A stretch of 64,000 nt of DNA, taken from Pseudovibrio ascidiaceicola. GTDB taxonomy: Bacteria; Pseudomonadota; Alphaproteobacteria; Rhizobiales; Stappiaceae. Location: assembly GCF_900114245.1 (NCBI RefSeq), contig NZ_FOSK01000011.1, positions 124,001 to 188,000 of the forward strand. The letters are read 5' to 3'. The position numbers and the translations under genes are program-made. Positions 1-8,747 of the stretch are shown one piece after another (position 1 is the first letter of the stretch; each line of letters opens with the position of its first letter). The notes beneath the pieces were generated by a model that worked only from the letters and a program-made list of their open reading frames with translations, was not told the DNA's origin and did not search any database.

Positions 1-831
1 GGGCTTGGGCTTGTCGCTGCCATCTTCTTGCAGGTGCGCTTTGGTTTACGTCCGCTAACTGAACTTCAGGAGAGTCTTGGTCGCGTTCGTCAGGGAAAAG
101 AGGAAGAAGTTCAGGAAGATCTGCCCAAAGAGCTGAAACCGCTTGCTGTTGAACTCAATGCTCTCATCCATTCAAACAGAGAAGTCGTGGAACACTCCAG
201 AACTCAGGTGGGAAATCTTGCTCATGCCCTGAAAACGCCTCTGTCTGTTATTACCAACGAGGCTAGAAGTTCAGATGAACCGCTCGCCCTGAAGGTTTCG
301 GAGCAAGCGGATCTTATGAGAGGGCAAGTTCAGCACTATCTGGAAAAAGCACGGATGGCGGCTCAGCGCCGGGTGATCGGAGTGTCGTGTGAGGCCGCTC
401 CTGTCGTGTCGCGCATGGCACGCGCTATGGAAAAAATCCATCGCGACAAAGAGCCAGAGATCACGGTTGATATGGATGAGACTCTTTTGTTCCGCGGGGA
501 ACAACAAGATCTGGAAGAAATCCTTGGGAACTTGTTGGATAACGCCTGCAAATGGTGTGATAAAAAAGTGTCAGTGACGCTGAAAAACAACAATTCCTCT
601 GCGTCACTCATCGCTTTGATCGTAGAAGACGATGGTCCTGGACTGGGTGCTGAAGAGAAAAAACGTGCACTGCGCAGAGGGCAAAGATTGGATGAAACTG
701 TCCCCGGAACGGGGTTAGGTTTATCCATAATTGTTGACATTGCAGGTATTTACGGTGGTTCATTTGAACTTGGCGATAGCGAGTTAGGTGGATTGAAGGC
801 AACGGTGATCTTGCCGTCTCTGACAATCTGA
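1..831 (+). CDS. feuQ: Two-component sensor histidine kinase, FeuQ/PhoQ-like (5' end cut by window)
   Basis: The reading frame is open to the left edge, so only the C-terminal 276 residues are present. They begin with the end of a membrane helix, then a HAMP-like linker, a dimerisation/phosphoacceptor region with the H-box HALKTPL (His codon 223-225), an N-box (EILGNLLDNACKW), a G1 box (VEDDGPGL) and a G2 box (GTGLGLSII). This is a HisKA plus HATPase_c kinase of the PhoQ/FeuQ style. The HALKTPL form of the H-box is typical of PhoQ-like kinases. The symbol rests on gene order: in rhizobia feuPQ lies just upstream of the cytochrome c maturation genes, as here. The cognate regulator would lie upstream, outside the window. 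The kinase assignment is sure; the name feuQ is inference. Confidence 0.85.
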   Translation, partial: GLGLVAAIFLQVRFGLRPLTELQESLGRVRQGKEEEVQEDLPKELKPLAVELNALIHSNREVVEHSRTQVGNLAHALKTPLSVITNEARSSDEPLALKVSEQADLMRGQVQHYLEKARMAAQRRVIGVSCEAAPVVSRMARAMEKIHRDKEPEITVDMDETLLFRGEQQDLEEILGNLLDNACKWCDKKVSVTLKNNNSSASLIALIVEDDGPGLGAEEKKRALRRGQRLDETVPGTGLGLSIIVDIAGIYGGSFELGDSELGGLKATVILPSLTI

Positions 832-1028
832 TCTGTTTTGGGGCAGGGGTTGCATCTGTTTCAAACAGTACTGATAGTAAGTGTAACTGTGTTTTAAGGG
901 GTTGCTCCACGAAAGTGTTTTCAAGCTAATGACGCTGCTTTGGTTTGAGGCCTTACTGGAAGACCTTGGAAGGGACGAAAGTGCCTTTCCGGAAAACGGA
1001 TAAGTCGCAGAAGCGACAAAGAGGATGC

Positions 1029-1487
1029 ATGTTGGTGCGAAACTGGAAAAAACTGATGGTCTTACCTGTCGTTGTTGGCGGTTTAGCCAGCTGTGCGACA
1101 TCCGATCATGTCACCAGTGCTCAAACCGATGCGTCTTCCTCATCGATTTTCGGTTTCTGGTCTTCTGACAGTGAGCAAAACGCGGCCGCCCAGGCTGCAA
1201 TCGACAGCGCCACAGAAGGCGAGTTGAAGCAGCTGCTCAGAAGCGGTGATCTCGACACTGTCTATAAAGCACAGAGCAAAGCGTTGAATGCGTCTGATGC
1301 AGGCAACAAAGTTGTCTGGCGCAACCGATTCTCTGGTGCACAAGGCACAGCTAAGTCTGGTCCCGTTTATTACGTGAATGATCGTCGCTGCCGTGATTTC
1401 CAGCATACCATCGCATATGATGAGAAAACTCAGGTGATCAAAGGCGCAGCATGTAAGGACGGTGAGCGCTGGGCAGCGTTGAACTAA
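1029..1487 (+). CDS. Small lipoprotein with surface-antigen-like C-terminus
   Basis: I chose the ATG at 1029 because AGAGG precedes it and the product then begins with a short basic segment, a hydrophobic stretch and the lipobox LASC (Cys22). This fits a 152-residue lipoprotein processed by signal peptidase II. An in-frame start at 945 would add 28 residues that bury the signal. The C-terminal half (YYVNDRRCRDFQHTIAY, then GAACKDGERW) resembles the end of Rickettsia 17-kDa-type surface antigens, with two Cys in the usual places. The glycine-zipper part of that family is absent. It sits about 200 bases after the kinase, and a short GTCGC/GCGAC hairpin (1004-1017) lies just before the ribosome site. 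The lipoprotein call is good; the role is unknown. Confidence 0.7.
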   Translation: MLVRNWKKLMVLPVVVGGLASCATSDHVTSAQTDASSSSIFGFWSSDSEQNAAAQAAIDSATEGELKQLLRSGDLDTVYKAQSKALNASDAGNKVVWRNRFSGAQGTAKSGPVYYVNDRRCRDFQHTIAYDEKTQVIKGAACKDGERWAALN

Positions 1488-1653
1488 CCTGAAATCCCTT
1501 GCTATAAGCAGTTTTTACTGAAGGAAACGCATCTTTCGCATGCGGAAAGGGACGCTTGTCAAGATTTGATTAAGCAATTCCGCCGATAGTTTTGATCAAC
1601 AAATACAATTTTAGCAGTTGTCGTCTGCTGCGTGTTGTGAGGGTTGAGCGTGT

Positions 1654-3162
1654 ATGAGTTCAACCAGTGTAAAGCTGAGTACCAGAGAGATTTGGATGCA
1701 CGAGGTCAACCATAAAGCATTGCAAATGGAGAAGGTGTTAGGAGCCTTGTCTCAATCTGCTTTGCGGATGTTGGAACGGTCCGTCGATGATACCGTGCAA
1801 AGCGGAACCTCGGTGCCCAATGCCGAACTCATGCTGCTCACTATCCGCCGGCTCCTTGGTGAAGCCTCCTATATACCTGAGAATAAGCTGTCCCTGGATA
1901 CTCCACTCAAGCGCGCAATTCTCAGCCCCCTCCAACCGTTCCTCATTCAAATGCCGCTGAGCACGCCGCAACAAGGTCGGATCGATTCAGCCGTAATGGA
2001 TACACTCTGGGCCTACATGCGCCAGGTTCTTCTCTCTAATGAGTTCACCGAGGCCGTAGAGGCTTTGGAAGAGCTATGTCAGCAACAAGATTTGCCCACA
2101 ACGCACGAAACCATCCAGAAAGCACTTTATACATGTGCTGAAGGTCTTCGCCTGCGTTTGGTTGCAGCTGCTAAGAAAGAGCTGGAAGCAGCGGATCAAG
2201 ACATTCAGATAAAGACAAAGCTTCGCCGCAAGGTCGGAGGCCACGTCAATTTTGATTTCCTACGGGATGTCCTGGTGATCTTGGAAAGAGCGCCTGCATG
2301 GGAAAAGGTGATGGCAAACACTCCACCTTTTGCAGAAGACATCCTGTCCATGTCTTCCGGTAAAGACTTGCACAACATGCGCGCCCATATGGAGCAGCAT
2401 AGAACTGAGGCCAATTATCTTGCAGCGCTCTCGTTCCTCCGTCTGGACGAAGCGCCTGTTGAACTCATCAAACTGGCTCAAGCGCTCGCGGTTGTCCCTG
2501 CCCTGAAAGATGTTACGGGCACGCCTTATGCGGCCTTCATAGAGTTTGCTTTGTCTTCTTTGGAGCAGAGCGTTTCTGTTGTTGAAGGCTGGCGTATGGA
2601 AGAGGAGGCCATTGTCGGACTTCCGGAAGCAGCCAACGCCTGTCTGCTGCATTTTGAGGAACTGGAAGACCTTGAAGGCTTCAGTGCTTGTGGTCAATGG
2701 AATCAACGCGCCGTACAGCTCAAAAACCGTTTGTGCGTTCTGCTACGTGATGAGCTGCGCAACCTCCCGGCTCAACTGGAGGAGGCAATTGCCTCCGAAA
2801 CAAAGCCTGACATTGCAGATTTGCAGGGTGGTTATCGGTTGGACCAGATTCAGCGTGCCTATCACAAATGTTTGAGGGGATTAAAACTCGCCAAGTTAGC
2901 GTCGCAATATGCAGGTGTGCTTGGGTTGAACGAGTTACAAATCTCAACCAGAGATCATGTCGAACGTTTCATTGATCGCAACTCCGAGAAGCTTTTGACA
3001 GCTCCCAAAGACGAGCAAAACGAGACCGAAAACCTTCCGAATTATGGCGAAATTTCGAGAAAATTGAGCCGTTTAATCTCGATGAGTGAGATCTCTTTAG
3101 AGCCGGAAGACACTGCGAACCTCATCCGCAGGCAGAAGACTTATCTGAAAGATGCCGCCTAA
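1654..3162 (+). CDS. Unrecognised 502-residue helical protein
   Basis: I do not recognise this protein. It begins MSSTSVKLSTREIWMHEV. It has no signal peptide and no obvious membrane segment, and it is rich in Leu, Ala and Glu with predicted long helices throughout, so it is probably cytoplasmic. There are no catalytic motifs I can name. It has normal base composition and codon use for the window and is full of acidic/basic helical repeats, for example around residues 110-180 and 330-420. It lies between the lipoprotein and ccmI, with about 140 bases to ccmI, so it is not tightly coupled to either. The coding call rests on the long uninterrupted frame and its composition. Confidence 0.75.
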   Translation: MSSTSVKLSTREIWMHEVNHKALQMEKVLGALSQSALRMLERSVDDTVQSGTSVPNAELMLLTIRRLLGEASYIPENKLSLDTPLKRAILSPLQPFLIQMPLSTPQQGRIDSAVMDTLWAYMRQVLLSNEFTEAVEALEELCQQQDLPTTHETIQKALYTCAEGLRLRLVAAAKKELEAADQDIQIKTKLRRKVGGHVNFDFLRDVLVILERAPAWEKVMANTPPFAEDILSMSSGKDLHNMRAHMEQHRTEANYLAALSFLRLDEAPVELIKLAQALAVVPALKDVTGTPYAAFIEFALSSLEQSVSVVEGWRMEEEAIVGLPEAANACLLHFEELEDLEGFSACGQWNQRAVQLKNRLCVLLRDELRNLPAQLEEAIASETKPDIADLQGGYRLDQIQRAYHKCLRGLKLAKLASQYAGVLGLNELQISTRDHVERFIDRNSEKLLTAPKDEQNETENLPNYGEISRKLSRLISMSEISLEPEDTANLIRRQKTYLKDAA

Positions 3163-3300
3163 CCCCCTAGTAGTGCATGCGTCTTTTAGAAAATAAGTGC
3201 AACTTCATAGGTATTTTGTGGGTATATGGCTTGTGCGACTGCCCGTCGCAGGGGGGGAACTGTTGCCTTTCACATTTAGAACCTGTCTATTTAAGCCACT

Positions 3301-4461
3301 ATGACATTCTGGTTAGTTCTCGCAATTTTGACGGCGGCGGTCGCATTGGCCGTACTCGTTCCATTGGCTCGCTCTCCCAAGGTTAGTCCTGATGAGCGCA
3401 ATGATGAAGCTGTGTTTCGCGCCCAGCTCGAAGAAATACAAAAAGATCTTGAGCGCGGTGTAATCGCGCCGGACATGGCAGAAGCCGCCAAAATTGAAGT
3501 GTCGCGTCGCTTGTTGGCCGCGCACAAGCAAAACCAGGGAGACCACCAGTCAGCTCCCTCTAAAATGCGCGTGCGCATTGTGCAGCTGACAGCGGTTGTT
3601 TTGGTGCCTCTGGCAGCGCTAGGTATGTATTTACAATACGGTTCTCCGGAAATCCCTGACCAGCCAAGAGCCGAGCGCTTGGCTGAAACAGCAGGGCAGG
3701 CCGATCTTGAAGTGCTGATTGCCAGGACTGAGGATCACCTCAAAGAGAATCCGAACGACGGACAGGGTTGGGCTGTAATCGCACCTGTTTACATGCGTAC
3801 CAGCCAATTTGATAAGGCCCGCCGCGCCTATGCGCAGGCGTTGAGCCAGTTCCCTGAAAATCTCGATTTTATGGTTGGTTGGGCTGAAGCAAGCATTTTC
3901 GTAAATGAAGGACAAGTGTCCGATGAAGTTGAAAAGGTTTTGCGCAGGATCAATCTTGCTAAGCCTGAAATGCTGCAACCCTACTACTATCTGGCAATGG
4001 CTATGGGCCAGAAGGGCCAGATAAACGAAGCGCTGGCTGCCTGGAATGCTCTGCTGAAGACTGCAGATCAAAATGCACCTTGGGTGGATGCTGCAAAGGC
4101 ACAGCGTGATGAACTGATCGCACGAGGCGCCGTTGTATCTGGTGAGGCTGCGGCAATCCCGGCACTTGGACAGCCTGCAGGACCTTCTGCTGATGAAGTT
4201 GAAGCAGCAGCTGAGATGAGTGCGGAAGATCGCAATGAAATGATCAACCAGATGGTTGTTCAACTGGATGAACGCCTTAAGGAACAAGGTGGTTCTGTTT
4301 CCGAGTGGGGACGCCTGATACAGGCCCGCATTATTCTCGGGGAGCAAGTGGAGGCCGCAAAAGCAGTCGCCCGCGCAAAGCAAAACCTCAAGGACGATGC
4401 AGCTGCACTGGAACAGATCAACCAACTGGCCACGAGCCTGAATTTGAGCCCTGCCGAATAA
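3301..4461 (+). CDS. ccmI: Cytochrome c maturation protein CcmI (CycH)
   Basis: CcmI is the membrane-anchored chaperone that presents apocytochrome c to the CcmF/CcmH haem ligation complex. The 386-residue product has the family layout: a first membrane helix at residues 3-22, a cytoplasmic loop with a coiled-coil-like stretch (AQLEEIQKDLERG), a second helix at about 93-112, and a periplasmic TPR-type C-terminal domain with repeats around residues 140-260. It is the first gene of the ccmI-E-F-H set, in the order known as cycHJKL in rhizobia. The stop codon sits in the loop of a perfect 7-bp hairpin (4449-4468). Confidence 0.93.
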   Translation: MTFWLVLAILTAAVALAVLVPLARSPKVSPDERNDEAVFRAQLEEIQKDLERGVIAPDMAEAAKIEVSRRLLAAHKQNQGDHQSAPSKMRVRIVQLTAVVLVPLAALGMYLQYGSPEIPDQPRAERLAETAGQADLEVLIARTEDHLKENPNDGQGWAVIAPVYMRTSQFDKARRAYAQALSQFPENLDFMVGWAEASIFVNEGQVSDEVEKVLRRINLAKPEMLQPYYYLAMAMGQKGQINEALAAWNALLKTADQNAPWVDAAKAQRDELIARGAVVSGEAAAIPALGQPAGPSADEVEAAAEMSAEDRNEMINQMVVQLDERLKEQGGSVSEWGRLIQARIILGEQVEAAKAVARAKQNLKDDAAALEQINQLATSLNLSPAE

Positions 4462-4468
4462 GGCAGGG
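4449..4468 (+). terminator. Hairpin enclosing the ccmI stop codon
   Basis: CCCTGCC and GGCAGGG form a perfect 7-bp stem whose 6-base loop contains the TAA stop of ccmI. No T-run follows, so it is more likely an mRNA-stabilising or attenuating structure between ccmI and ccmE than a full terminator. Confidence 0.35.
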
Positions 4469-4471
4469 GTT

Positions 4472-4517
4472 GCATATCTCTGATGAATGCCAAGCGGTTT
4501 TCGGAAATAAGATATGC
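4472..4517. repeat. Palindromic extragenic repeat, degenerate copy
   Basis: Outer arms GCATATCT and AGATATGC pair perfectly around a core that contains GCGGTTTTCGGAAA. This resembles one half of the extragenic palindrome common in Brucella and rhizobia (CCCGAAAAGTGG ... GGTTTTCGG ... ATCATGC). It fills the ccmI-ccmE gap. A second, better core copy is at 53684-53727. Confidence 0.45.
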
Positions 4518-4616
4518 CTAGGACAAAGAAATAGAGCTTCTTTTGATGTTCTATTGAGCTGCAGAATACAAACGCCGTAAGGCATTAGTTGGCAACGTAT
4601 CTACGGAACTGCGAGT

Positions 4617-5090
4617 ATGACACGTAAACAAAAAAGACTCGGGCTTATTGGTCTTGCGGGATTGGTGCTGGGGTCGGCTGTCGGCTTGGTTCTTTATGGA
4701 CTCTCCAGCAGCGTGACCTATTTCCAGAGTCCAAGTGACATCGCTGAACAGCAAGTCGAAGTTGGGCAACGCATCCGTCTTGGCGGTTTGGTTGAAGATG
4801 ACTCTCTCGATAAGAGCCAAGGCTCCGTGATCCTCTTCCGTGTAACCGATCAGGCAGAAGCTATTCCGGTTTCTTACAAGGGCATCTTGCCTGACCTGTT
4901 CCGTGAAGGGCAGGGCATCATTGCCGAAGGCCACATGAACGAGAAGGGTGTCTTTATTGCAGACACCGTTCTGGCCAAGCATGATGAAAGCTATATGCCG
5001 AAAGAGGTCTACGAGACCTTGAAGGAAGATGGCCACTGGATGGAAGAGGAACAGGCCGCCTCCGCAGAGCAAAGCACCAAAGTAAACTAA
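4617..5090 (+). CDS. ccmE: Haem chaperone CcmE (CycJ)
   Basis: CcmE is the periplasmic haem chaperone that binds haem covalently and hands it to CcmF. The 157-residue protein has an N-terminal basic segment, one membrane anchor (about residues 8-28), an OB-fold domain and the haem-attachment motif KHDESYMP, with His122 and Tyr126. The C-terminal tail is acidic and flexible, as is usual. It is separated from ccmI by about 155 bases holding a palindromic repeat, and from ccmF by 70 bases with a hairpin. Confidence 0.96.
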   Translation: MTRKQKRLGLIGLAGLVLGSAVGLVLYGLSSSVTYFQSPSDIAEQQVEVGQRIRLGGLVEDDSLDKSQGSVILFRVTDQAEAIPVSYKGILPDLFREGQGIIAEGHMNEKGVFIADTVLAKHDESYMPKEVYETLKEDGHWMEEEQAASAEQSTKVN

Positions 5091-5101
5091 AAAGTAAAAT
5101 C

Positions 5102-5128
5102 AACCGGCTCTGCCCAAAAGGGCCGGTT
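5102..5128 (+). terminator. Intercistronic hairpin between ccmE and ccmF
   Basis: AACCGGC and GCCGGTT form a perfect 7-bp stem. No T-run follows, so partial termination or mRNA stabilisation is more likely than full termination. Confidence 0.35.
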
Positions 5129-5160
5129 ATCCAGCGCCAAATGGATACTAGGATATCGTA

Positions 5161-7176
5161 ATGATAATTGAACTTGGCCACTATGCACTCATTCTAGCAT
5201 TGGTAGTCGCGGCTGTTCAGTCGGTCTTTCCAGTGTGGGGTGCAGTGAAATCAGACCACCGTCTGATGGGGATGGCACCTGGCCTTGCCGTACTTATGTT
5301 CCTTTTGACTTGCGTTGCCTTCGCCGCATTGACCTGGGCATACCTGAACTCAGACTTCTCGCTTCTGAATACCTACCAGAACTCCCATAGTGACAAGCCG
5401 CTGGTCTATAAGATCTCCGGTGTGTGGGGCAACCACGAAGGTTCTATTCTTCTCTGGGTGCTTATTCTGGTGTTGTTCGGTGCGTTGGTTGCAGTGTTTT
5501 CACGCAACATTCCGCAGCGCCTCCGGGCTGCTACTCTTGGCGCTCAGGGCTGGGTTTCCTTTGCATTCCTGCTCTTCGTCATTGTTGCCTCTAACCCATT
5601 CACCCGTATCAGTCCTGCTCCATTGCAAGGCTCGGGCCTTAACCCAATGCTGCAGGATGTCGGCTTGGCGATCCATCCGCCAATTCTTTACATTGGTTAC
5701 GTTGGCTTCTCCATCGTGTTCGCGTTTGCGGCAGCAGCACTCATTCTTGGCAAACTGGATGCTGCATGGGCGCGTTGGGTACGTCCTTGGATCCTCGTAA
5801 GCTGGATCTTCCTGACCCTCGGCATCGCAATGGGCTCTTACTGGGCTTACTACGAACTCGGCTGGGGTGGCTGGTGGTTCTGGGATCCGGTCGAAAACGC
5901 ATCCTTCATGCCATGGCTCACCGGTACGGCTCTGCTGCACTCTGCAATCGTAATGGAACGTCGGGATGCTCTGAAGGTTTGGACTGTCTTCCTCGCGCTG
6001 CTGACATTTTCCTTGTCGCTGCTGGGTACCTTCCTCGTCCGTTCTGGTGTTCTCACCTCCGTGCACGCATTCGCAGTTGATCCGGCACGTGGTCTCTTTA
6101 TCCTTGCGATCCTGCTGATCTTTGTCGGTGGATCACTCACACTGTTTGCATGGCGCGCACCATTGCTTCGTCAAGGTGGCCTGTTTGCACCAATCAGCCG
6201 CGAAGGTTCACTGGTGCTGAACAACCTGTTCCTGACAACAGCTTGTGCTGCAGTGTTCGTTGGTACGCTTTACCCACTCGTTCTGGAAGCCTTCTCTGGC
6301 GACAAGATCTCCGTGGGTGCGCCATTCTTCAACCTGACATTCGGCCCAATCATGGTGCCAGTGTTGATCCTGATGCCATTTGGCCAGCTTTTGGCATGGA
6401 AGCGTGGTGATGCGTGGGGTGTTGCCCAACGATTGACCTCGGCTTTTGTGATCGCAATGCTCGCGACTTTCGGTCTGATCTGGTTCATGGGCGTTAGCAC
6501 AACAAGCATTATGACAGCGCTCGGCTTCGGCTTGGCATTCTGGGCAATCTTTGGCTCCCTCTGGGAAATCATTGAACGTTCCCAGCTGTTCAAAATTAGC
6601 TTTGGTCGTTCCATGGCCCGTATCAAAGGCTTTACACCAACTGTCTGGTCTACTGTTCTGGGCCATGCTGGTCTTGGGATTACGGTTCTTGGTATTGTGA
6701 CAACAATGGCGTTTGAATCTGAACGCGTTGAAGTGATGCGCCCAGGCGAAACGCTGGAACAGAACGGTTACAATGTGACCTATGAGAAGAGCTGGACCCA
6801 AAATGGTCCGAACTATCAGGAGATGGTCTCCCAGTATACTCTTCGCAAAGGTGGCAATGTCGTCGGTATCATGGAACCATCCAAGCGTGCTTATAATGCT
6901 AGTGGAATGCCAATGAGTGAAACATCCATTGCGACCTTCGGTTTCTCGCAGGTGTACTTTGCGACGGGTGACTCTGACGCAAATGGTGGTATTGTTACCC
7001 GCATCTACTTCAAACCGCTGATCACACTGATCTGGATTGGTACTCTGCTTATGTCTCTGGGTGGTTGTATTGCCCTCTTTGATCGTCGCCTGCGTGTTGG
7101 TGCTCCTGTTTCAGCCCGCAAGCGCAAAGGCGTAGCAGGCGGTGTTGCTACAGCAACCCCAACTCCGGCGGAGTAA
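5161..7176 (+). CDS. ccmF: Haem lyase subunit CcmF (CycK)
   Basis: CcmF is the large polytopic membrane protein that takes haem from CcmE and attaches it to apocytochrome c. The 671-residue product is of normal length and very hydrophobic, and carries the WWD signature at residues 235-252 (WGGWWFWDPVENASFMPW). The flanking conserved histidines are H173 (IHPP) and H260 (LLHS). The large periplasmic loop lies near the C-terminus (about 520-615), before a last helix and a short basic tail. Its stop codon shares one base with the ccmH start, so the two are translationally coupled. Confidence 0.97.
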   Translation: MIIELGHYALILALVVAAVQSVFPVWGAVKSDHRLMGMAPGLAVLMFLLTCVAFAALTWAYLNSDFSLLNTYQNSHSDKPLVYKISGVWGNHEGSILLWVLILVLFGALVAVFSRNIPQRLRAATLGAQGWVSFAFLLFVIVASNPFTRISPAPLQGSGLNPMLQDVGLAIHPPILYIGYVGFSIVFAFAAAALILGKLDAAWARWVRPWILVSWIFLTLGIAMGSYWAYYELGWGGWWFWDPVENASFMPWLTGTALLHSAIVMERRDALKVWTVFLALLTFSLSLLGTFLVRSGVLTSVHAFAVDPARGLFILAILLIFVGGSLTLFAWRAPLLRQGGLFAPISREGSLVLNNLFLTTACAAVFVGTLYPLVLEAFSGDKISVGAPFFNLTFGPIMVPVLILMPFGQLLAWKRGDAWGVAQRLTSAFVIAMLATFGLIWFMGVSTTSIMTALGFGLAFWAIFGSLWEIIERSQLFKISFGRSMARIKGFTPTVWSTVLGHAGLGITVLGIVTTMAFESERVEVMRPGETLEQNGYNVTYEKSWTQNGPNYQEMVSQYTLRKGGNVVGIMEPSKRAYNASGMPMSETSIATFGFSQVYFATGDSDANGGIVTRIYFKPLITLIWIGTLLMSLGGCIALFDRRLRVGAPVSARKRKGVAGGVATATPTPAE

Positions 7177-7664
7177 TGACCATGAAGATGAAGTTCGTAC
7201 TGGTATTGATCTCTTCTGTTCTTCTGGGAACTCCAGCTACTTATGCAGTCAACCCGGATGAAGTCTTGAAGGATCCTGTTCTGGAAGAACGTGCACGCGA
7301 AATTTCCAAGGAAGTGCGCTGTGTGGTCTGTCAGAACCAGTCCATCGATGACTCCAACGCTAAACTTGCGAAGGATCTGCGCCTGCTGGTGCGGGAGCGA
7401 CTGGTAGAAGGGGACAGTGACAAGGAAGTCATGGACTATCTTGTTGACCGCTATGGTGAGTTTGTCCTTCTCAAGCCACGCTTTGCGTTCCACACCCTGT
7501 TTTTATGGGGCGGCGGACCTCTTGCATTGCTGCTGGGCGGCTTTTTCCTGTGGCGTACATCGCGAAAGAAAAAGCATGCGCCGCTGAAGAGCAGTACAGC
7601 GGGCGTCAAGCCGCTCTCGGATGAAGAGCAGGCCGAACTCGACAAGCTCATATCTTCTAAATAA
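7176..7664 (+). CDS. ccmH: Cytochrome c maturation thiol-reductase CcmH (CycL)
   Basis: CcmH keeps the haem-binding cysteines of apocytochrome c reduced. The 162-residue protein has a signal peptide, then the redox motif RCVVCQNQ (Cys49, Cys52) and a conserved helical bundle ([20 protein letters not shown]), followed by a membrane helix at about residues 108-130 and a basic cytoplasmic tail. The ATG at 7176 overlaps the ccmF stop by one base. A hairpin (7676-7704) follows the gene and probably ends the ccm operon. Confidence 0.95.
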   Translation: MTMKMKFVLVLISSVLLGTPATYAVNPDEVLKDPVLEERAREISKEVRCVVCQNQSIDDSNAKLAKDLRLLVRERLVEGDSDKEVMDYLVDRYGEFVLLKPRFAFHTLFLWGGGPLALLLGGFFLWRTSRKKKHAPLKSSTAGVKPLSDEEQAELDKLISSK

Positions 7665-7675
7665 GACTGATTACA

Positions 7676-7704
7676 GAGCCTCGCAGACACAGTTTGCGGG
7701 GCTC
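7676..7704 (+). terminator. Probable terminator of the ccm operon
   Basis: GAGCCTCGCA and TGCGGGGCTC form a 10-bp stem with one mismatch or wobble, 12 bases after the ccmH stop. The following run is only weakly T-rich (ACGTTTAAT). Confidence 0.5.
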
Positions 7705-7831
7705 ACGTTTAATCACATCTTCTTGCAACCAGTTGAATTGTAAACGCGCCTGTAAGCGCGCACTAGATACCTGTCTCTTAATATATATTCCGAATGTGCC
7801 AGCTGCGCAGGAAACGACAGGAACAGTTCAA

Positions 7832-8599
7832 ATGGCAAACGATCCCATTAAGTTGGAATTTGAAGGCTCTCAGGGAGCGCATCTTGCAGCGCGTCTGGAC
7901 ACACCAGACGGTGAACCAATGGCCTATGCCCTGTTCGCCCATTGCTTCACTTGTTCCAAGGATCTTTCAGCAGCACGACGCATTGCATCTGCTCTGACCA
8001 AAGACGGGATTGCTGTTCTGCGCTTTGACTTTACCGGTCTTGGCAACAGCGGTGGTGATTTTGCATCCACCAACTTTTCATCCAACCTTCAGGACCTTGT
8101 TCGCGCCGCTGATTACCTGCGAGAGCATTATGAAGCACCAAAGCTGCTTGTAGGGCATTCTTTGGGTGGTGCAGCCGTGCTTGCAGCAGCCTCAGAGGTC
8201 CCCGAGGTAAAAGCAGTTGCCACAATTGGTGCACCAGCCTCAGCAGATCATGTGATTCATAACTTCGGGGCTTCACTCGATGAGATAAAAGAAAAGGGCG
8301 AAGCAACCGTCCAGCTAGGTGAACGACCGTTTAAGATTAAACGTCAGTTTATCGAAGATCTTGAAGCGCAGGACGTTCGGTCGCGCGTTGCTGTGTTGAA
8401 AAAGGCGGTGCTGGTTCTTCATTCTCCGATTGATGCCACGGTTGGTATCGAGAATGCTGCTCAAATCTTTGAAGCAGCGAAGCATCCGAAATCATTTGTG
8501 TCTTTGGATGATGCCGATCATCTGCTGTTTAAATACAAAGATGCAGACTATGCAGCACGTGTGATTGCAGCATGGGCAAGCCGCTACACGCAGGGCTAA
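7832..8599 (+). CDS. Alpha/beta hydrolase (serine hydrolase fold)
   Basis: I chose the ATG at 7832 (product [12 protein letters not shown]), giving 255 residues; the frame runs further upstream but those codons look non-coding and contain the ccmH terminator. The nucleophile elbow is GHSLGG (Ser110), with likely acid Asp201 (SPIDATV) and His230 (ADHLL), so a full catalytic triad is visible. It resembles the hydrolase half of the alpha/beta hydrolase-OsmC fusion proteins, without the OsmC part. There is no signal peptide. The substrate is unknown. It sits between ccmH and degP, which are adjacent in the rhizobial order I know. Confidence 0.85.
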   Translation: MANDPIKLEFEGSQGAHLAARLDTPDGEPMAYALFAHCFTCSKDLSAARRIASALTKDGIAVLRFDFTGLGNSGGDFASTNFSSNLQDLVRAADYLREHYEAPKLLVGHSLGGAAVLAAASEVPEVKAVATIGAPASADHVIHNFGASLDEIKEKGEATVQLGERPFKIKRQFIEDLEAQDVRSRVAVLKKAVLVLHSPIDATVGIENAAQIFEAAKHPKSFVSLDDADHLLFKYKDADYAARVIAAWASRYTQG

Positions 8600-8747
8600 C
8601 AAAAGCGAGGTGGGAGCAACTACGAAGTTTTCCCATCATTACAGAAGATTAATGTGGCAGATAGGTGTTTGTAAGGTTCGCTCTGGCATAGTCATTCTCA
8701 ACGAAATGCAAAAGCCCCGTTTCCCCAGTTGGGCTGAGATTGACTAA

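Noticed and set aside
3177-3386. Small plus-strand frame (69 codons) before ccmI
   Set aside because: It overlaps the start of ccmI in another frame, has no ribosome site and its composition is not protein-like.
842-4475. 14-base repeat GGCAGGGGTTGCAT at 842-855 and 4462-4475
   Set aside because: Several exact 14-base repeats are expected by chance in 64 kb; the second copy belongs partly to the ccmI hairpin.
6208-6801. 197-codon minus-strand frame inside ccmF
   Set aside because: Antisense shadow of the conserved CcmF coding sequence, with odd His/Glu/Cys-rich composition.
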